From: UBA7672 sp964550535
Lineage (GTDB): Bacteria; Pseudomonadota; Alphaproteobacteria; Caulobacterales; Hyphomonadaceae
NCBI GenBank assembly: GCA_964550535.1
Contig: CAZJZQ010000069.1
Location: 1-17,994 of the forward strand
Length of the DNA: 17,994 nucleotides
Reading direction: 5' to 3'
The stretch's first letter is position 1; the number at the start of each line of letters is the position of its first letter. The position numbers were made by a program, and so were the translations under genes. Below the pieces are notes generated by a model. That model was not told where the DNA came from. It was given only the letters and a program-made list of their open reading frames with translations, and made no database searches. This document shows, piece by piece, positions 14,727-17,994 of this stretch.

Positions 14727-15518
14727 CTACCCCACCACGCCCCTGTGCTCATCCAGTTGCACCACCACGTCGGCTTTTACGCCGCCGGACATCATGTGGC
14801 GGGTGAGGCGTTCAAAGTGCTGGATGAAGCGGGCGATGCGGGCTTCGTCGTTGGCGTCGAGGGGGCGGTTGAGGAGGTCTTCTTCCTGTTGGCCGCGCCA
14901 GTGGTGGACGACGCCGAAGGATGGGGCGCGGAAATAGAGCGTGGCGTCGATGCGCTCGAACGCTTCGGCGTAGGCGCCCTTCAGGCGATCATTAGCGTAT
15001 TTGCGCCAGCGGCCTTCCGGGTCTTCAATTGCTTCGAGCGCGTTGACGGGTTCGGCGAGCTGGTCCTTGTCCTGCGGCATCGCGCCGATGCACCAGCCTT
15101 CGACGAGGACCAGGTCAGGCCGCCGCGTGTAGAGCGTCCAGTCGAGCGCAGCGCGGCGGTCGTCCGCCAGCTTGTCGAAACTGGGCAGCGGGCATTCGCG
15201 GCCTTCGACGGGTTGGGTGAGGCAATCGAGCGTCTGGTTGAACAGCGCCATGTCGTGCGTGCCGGGCGGGCCGCGCGTGGCGAACAGGGGGTGCACACGC
15301 TCGGCCAGCGACACGCGCTCTGCTTTCGCAAGATAGACATCGTCGATAGAAAAATGCGCAACGCCCGGATGGGCGGCAGCGTAGGCCTTCACCAGCGTGG
15401 TCTTGCCCGACCCCTGCGCCCCGCCAATGCCGACCACGGGAATGCGATCCGGCGCGCGGGAGCGTGCGAGGGCGATGGTGCGTTCGAAGGCGGCTGTGAA
15501 GCCATCAAAATTTGTCAT
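14727..15518 (-). CDS. P-loop kinase, D-glycerate 3-kinase-like
   Basis: 263 residues. Walker A is GAQGSGKT at 33-40, after a short lead. FSIDDVYLAKAERVSLAERV with HPLFATRGPPGTHDM is the characteristic region of the plant/fungal-type glycerate kinase (GLYK/Tda10) group, and LVLVEGWCIGAMPQ looks like the Walker B and following loop. The predicted reaction is ATP plus D-glycerate to 3-phosphoglycerate in the cytosol. The later segments (RWRKYANDRLKGAYAEAFERID, SFGVVHHWRGQQEEDLL) are also typical of this group. The same-strand partner toxin-like gene lies 53 bases upstream and the hypothetical gene follows after 211 bases. A phosphoglycolate phosphatase gene elsewhere in the window would supply a precursor of glycerate, but they are far apart. 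Family is fairly sure; substrate is by homology. Confidence 0.82.
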   Translation of the reverse strand: MTNFDGFTAAFERTIALARSRAPDRIPVVGIGGAQGSGKTTLVKAYAAAHPGVAHFSIDDVYLAKAERVSLAERVHPLFATRGPPGTHDMALFNQTLDCLTQPVEGRECPLPSFDKLADDRRAALDWTLYTRRPDLVLVEGWCIGAMPQDKDQLAEPVNALEAIEDPEGRWRKYANDRLKGAYAEAFERIDATLYFRAPSFGVVHHWRGQQEEDLLNRPLDANDEARIARFIQHFERLTRHMMSGGVKADVVVQLDEHRGVVG

Positions 15519-15571
15519 TGCACACCGTAGTGCGCAACCACTGGCCCGTCACGACCCAATGCCCTCACGGC

Positions 15572-16294
15572 CTAGAAGCCAAAGTCTGTCTGGTTCTTGT
15601 CCCCCGCGCGCCGGCGGACTTCCGGCTCGCGTGCCTTCATAACAGCGCGCCATTCATCGATCGTTTCTGCGAGCACGCGCGTAAATTCTTCGCGCGACAT
15701 CAGCTCGTCAGCTGCGAACTCGACAAGCTTCACCCCTCGCTGGTCATTCCCCCTATCGGGAAACTGAAACACGACGGACCGCGCTGCTGAAAACCTTCCT
15801 TTCGCCTGATAGTGGGCCAGCATCGAACATGCGAGGCGACACCCCTCGCGACTCAGCCGGCTGCCACCTTTTCGAGGGTCGAAGAACGCATTTACCACCA
15901 CGCCGTCCACGACCATGTAAAAATCGTGCCAGAACTTTGCCATCCAGCCGCCACCCAGAGGGACCGCAGCCATTTCGCGCTCAAGCGAGTAAACGCGGTT
16001 TTTCTGACACCACTCCCAGAGCGCTTTCCCCACCCCGAGGTTCAGCCCTTCGCTCTCGGGATGCTTCTTGATGAGTTGCAACAATCTCGCTTCGACAACT
16101 GACCACTCAGAGGGCGAAAACTCGAACATTCCCTGCTGCACGTTGCAGATATCAAACAACGCTTGGCGGAAAGGAGTAAGTGAAAAATCGGGGATAAAAA
16201 GGCTTTTGCCCCATAGTGCTTTTGAGCGCATGTCCGGCGCGAGCATGCTGAAATTAGCGAGATCGGTATCTGGCAGTTGGAGATTCTTGCTCAT
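15572..16294 (-). CDS. Unknown protein paired with Panacea antitoxin, candidate toxin
   Basis: 240 residues; no function that I can name. The ATG at 16294 (MSKNLQLPDTDL) is preferred over a TTG one codon earlier. It begins inside the antitoxin gene, overlapping its last 41 bases in another frame, so the two are translationally coupled. Visible blocks are LWGKSLFIPDFSLTPFRQALFDICNVQQG (27-55), EFSPSEWSVVEARLLQLI, WHDFYMVVDGVVVNAFFDPRKGG (122-144) and LSREGCRLACSMLAHYQAKG. The extreme C-terminus is QTDFGF (235-240). There is no signal peptide, membrane segment or known nuclease motif. Position after a Panacea-domain gene suggests a PanT-type or SocB-like toxin. GC is low: one 60-base sample (16081-16140) has 31 G or C. 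An alternative is a non-toxic partner or a phage-derived protein. Confidence 0.75.
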   Translation of the reverse strand: MSKNLQLPDTDLANFSMLAPDMRSKALWGKSLFIPDFSLTPFRQALFDICNVQQGMFEFSPSEWSVVEARLLQLIKKHPESEGLNLGVGKALWEWCQKNRVYSLEREMAAVPLGGGWMAKFWHDFYMVVDGVVVNAFFDPRKGGSRLSREGCRLACSMLAHYQAKGRFSAARSVVFQFPDRGNDQRGVKLVEFAADELMSREEFTRVLAETIDEWRAVMKAREPEVRRRAGDKNQTDFGF

Positions 16295-16814
16295 CAATTT
16301 CTGCTTCCACCTTCACATCAGGACGGATCCAGTGTGCTTGGTAGTGCGCCCGAATGGCATCGTCAGTAATCACCATGCCTATATTCGGGCGTCCCTCCGC
16401 CTGCCTGACCGTCACATCCCAAGGCGCTCCTGGTGCGTGAGATAAGTTTACAAGCTGCCCAGCAGACATCCTTCCGTAGAAGGTAACGATTCGGCTCAGA
16501 AACGCCAGCTGTCCAAGTGATAGATTCTCCTGGAAATCAAGACGGCGTCCTGTCACCGGGTCTGAAACATCAACAGGCTCTTCAATCGGCCGGTTACCTA
16601 GCCGTTTGAACTCCGAATAGACGTCCCTCACGACAGGGCCGTAATTCCATGCCTCGAACTCGGCATCAAAGAGCCGCTCGTTAGCCTCGAACAGATGGAT
16701 GGCGTAAGCGAAGTAAAGAAGCTTTTGAAGCTTCATATTCGTGATTTCGAACCCATGCTCTTTGCAAAGGCTGATGATCGCGTTCGCCGCTATAAGAGAG
16801 TCCGTCGATGCCAT
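16254..16814 (-). CDS. Panacea (DUF4065) domain antitoxin, SocA/GepA-like
   Basis: 186 residues. The Panacea/SocA signature is clear: ITNMKLQKLLYFAYAIHL with LQKLLYFA at 29-36, then EAWNYGPVVRDVYSEFKRLG beginning at residue 54. In known systems this domain neutralises toxins of many unrelated kinds, and in Caulobacter SocA also delivers SocB to ClpXP. The C-terminal part beyond about residue 110 (LSRIVTFYGRMSAGQLVNLSH, GAPWDVTVRQAEGR) is the usual helical continuation. The ATG at 16814 has AAGG upstream. The gene precedes and overlaps the candidate toxin gene, giving an antitoxin-first operon. GC is well below neighbours: 25 of 60 at 16681-16740 and 29 of 60 at 16561-16620, against 44 of 60 at 17101-17160 in mccB, which points to transfer. 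Confidence 0.9.
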   Translation of the reverse strand: MASTDSLIAANAIISLCKEHGFEITNMKLQKLLYFAYAIHLFEANERLFDAEFEAWNYGPVVRDVYSEFKRLGNRPIEEPVDVSDPVTGRRLDFQENLSLGQLAFLSRIVTFYGRMSAGQLVNLSHAPGAPWDVTVRQAEGRPNIGMVITDDAIRAHYQAHWIRPDVKVEAEIDEQESPTARYRSR

Positions 16815-16830
16815 ACGGAGCCTTCTATGC

Positions 16831-16845
16831 GATTCAACTCGAATC
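16831..16845. promoter_or_regulatory. Candidate operator of the antitoxin/toxin operon
   Basis: gattcaactcgaatc is a perfect inverted repeat with five-base arms around a five-base centre. It is centred 24 bases upstream of the antitoxin start codon, inside the 48-base gap after mccB. A possible -35 element TTGCCA lies just upstream on the minus strand (16857-16852), but I see no good -10. Self-regulation through such a site is common in toxin-antitoxin operons; here it is inferred from position and symmetry only. Confidence 0.35.
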
Positions 16846-16862
16846 TGAAGTTGGCAATTAAG

Positions 16863-17994
16863 TCACATCCTGAAAACACCAAACCCCGCCTCACGTTCCG
16901 CGTCGCGGCCGTGAGGGGCGTTGAGGGATGCTGAGAGGGCGAGGCCGAGGACGCGGCGGGTGTCGCGGGGGGCGATGACGCCGTCGTCCCAGAGGCGGGC
17001 GGTGGAGAAATAGGGCGAGCCTTCGCGCTCGTAGAGATCGCGGATCGGCGTTCTGAATTTCGCCTCGTCCTCCGCGCTCCATTTTTCGCCGCGGGCTTCC
17101 ATCGCGTCGCGCTTCACGGCGGCGAGGACGCTGGCGGCCTGTTCGCCGCCCATCACGCTGATGCGGGCGTTGGGCCACATGAAGAGGAAGCGCGGAGAAT
17201 AGGCGCGGCCGCACATGCCGTAATTGCCTGCGCCATAGCTGCCGCCGATGACGACGGTGAATTTGGGCACGCGCGCGGTGGCGACGGCGGTGACCATCTT
17301 GGCGCCGTCCTTGGCGATTCCGCCCGCCTCGTATTTCGAGCCGACCATGAAACCGGTGATGTTCTGCAGAAAGACCAGCGGGATGCCGCGCTGGTCGCAA
17401 AGCTGGATGAAGTGCGCGGCCTTCTGTGCGCTTTCCGAGAACAGGATGCCGTTATTGGCGAGGACGCCAACGGGCATGCCGTGAATATGCGCGAAACCGG
17501 TGACCAGGGTTTCGCCGTAGAGCTTCTTGAACTCGTCGAAGTCGGAACCATCGACAATGCGGGCGATCACTTCGCGCACGTCATAGGGTTCGCGCGCGTC
17601 CTGCGGGATGACGCCGTCGAGTTCCGCCGGGTCGAAGGCGGGCTCGCGGATGGCGCGAAGATCGAGCGCGATTTTCTTGGTGGTGTTCAGATTGCCCGCG
17701 ATCCGGCGCACGATTTCCAGCGCGTGCGCGTCGTTGGCGGCGTAGTGATCCGCGACGCCGGAGCGGCGGGCGTGGACGTCTGCGCCGCCAAGATCCTCCG
17801 CCGAGATCACCTCGCCTGTCGCGGCCTTCACCAGCGGCGGGCCGCCGAGGAAGATGGTGCCCTGCTTGCGGACGATCACCGTCTCGTCCGACATGGCCGG
17901 GACATAGGCCCCGCCGGCGGTGCAGGAGCCCATGACGGCGGCGATCTGGGCGACGCCCCGCGCGCTCATCTGGGCCTGGTTGAAGAAGATGCGG
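16863..17994 (-). CDS. mccB: 3-methylcrotonyl-CoA carboxylase, carboxyltransferase beta subunit (5' end off window)
   Basis: The C-terminal 376 residues are present; the family is usually about 535, so roughly 160 residues are missing beyond the window edge. The frame is open to the end (first residues RIFFNQAQMSARGVAQ). The subunit transfers CO2 from carboxybiotin to 3-methylcrotonyl-CoA. Family marks are VMGSCTAGGAYVPAMSDE, GTIFLGGPPLVKAATGE, the C-terminal carboxyltransferase half with FLQNITGFMVGSKYEAGG, and GGSYGAGNYGMCGRAY followed by FLFMWPNARISVMGGEQAA. These separate MccB from propionyl-CoA carboxylase beta subunits. It is the most upstream liu gene visible, and the antitoxin gene begins 48 bases after its stop. 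Confidence 0.94.
   Translation of the reverse strand, partial: RIFFNQAQMSARGVAQIAAVMGSCTAGGAYVPAMSDETVIVRKQGTIFLGGPPLVKAATGEVISAEDLGGADVHARRSGVADHYAANDAHALEIVRRIAGNLNTTKKIALDLRAIREPAFDPAELDGVIPQDAREPYDVREVIARIVDGSDFDEFKKLYGETLVTGFAHIHGMPVGVLANNGILFSESAQKAAHFIQLCDQRGIPLVFLQNITGFMVGSKYEAGGIAKDGAKMVTAVATARVPKFTVVIGGSYGAGNYGMCGRAYSPRFLFMWPNARISVMGGEQAASVLAAVKRDAMEARGEKWSAEDEAKFRTPIRDLYEREGSPYFSTARLWDDGVIAPRDTRRVLGLALSASLNAPHGRDAEREAGFGVFRM

Noticed and set aside
14700..15530. Plus-strand open frame of 276 codons opposite the glycerate-kinase-like gene
   Set aside because: The minus strand carries a complete P-loop kinase; the plus frame has no recognisable domain.
1..17994. CRISPR arrays, insertion sequences, integrases, replication origins or rRNA genes
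   Set aside because: I looked for regular spaced repeats, transposase or integrase motifs and rRNA sequence and found none.

Overview
The window reads as chromosomal DNA of a GC-rich alphaproteobacterium. Gene content and protein style (DUF1489 protein, Liu/MCC leucine-catabolism genes, PAS-GAF hybrid kinase, Panacea-type toxin-antitoxin pair) fit the Caulobacterales/Hyphomonadaceae/Rhodobacterales area, but the genus cannot be fixed from sequence alone. A run of ten Ns at 2834-2843 shows this is a scaffolded draft or metagenome assembly.

Left part (1-6712): a non-coding lead with a large imperfect palindrome (184-278); a MaoC/hotdog-like protein (minus) divergent from a PAS-PAS-GAF-HisKA-HATPase-REC hybrid histidine kinase (plus), whose GAF domain is broken by an assembly gap plus a stray piece of an oligopeptide ABC-transporter ATPase gene; then glmU (minus) divergent from a phosphoglycolate phosphatase-like HAD gene (plus). 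The 3' end of the HAD gene overlaps that of a small hypothetical gene on the minus strand.

Middle part (6713-10789): tRNA-Val(CAC) on the minus strand with a good sigma70-type promoter; a Spinster-like MFS transporter (plus) closed by a strong 13-bp stem terminator; a 124-residue hypothetical whose ribosome binding site sits in a hairpin; a DUF1489 protein and a small probably exported protein, both minus.

Right part (10945-17994, all minus): a leucine/isovalerate degradation cluster in transcription order mccB (5' end off the window), a Panacea antitoxin with an overlapping unknown partner gene, a glycerate-kinase-like P-loop kinase, a hypothetical protein with an ill-defined 3' end, liuC (methylglutaconyl-CoA hydratase) and mccA (biotin carboxylase subunit). 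MccA and MccB together carboxylate 3-methylcrotonyl-CoA and LiuC hydrates the product; isovaleryl-CoA dehydrogenase and HMG-CoA lyase are not in view. The antitoxin/partner pair is much lower in GC than its surroundings and looks like a recent insertion into this cluster. It is the best candidate for a little-described system here: an antitoxin of a known promiscuous family with a partner I do not recognise.
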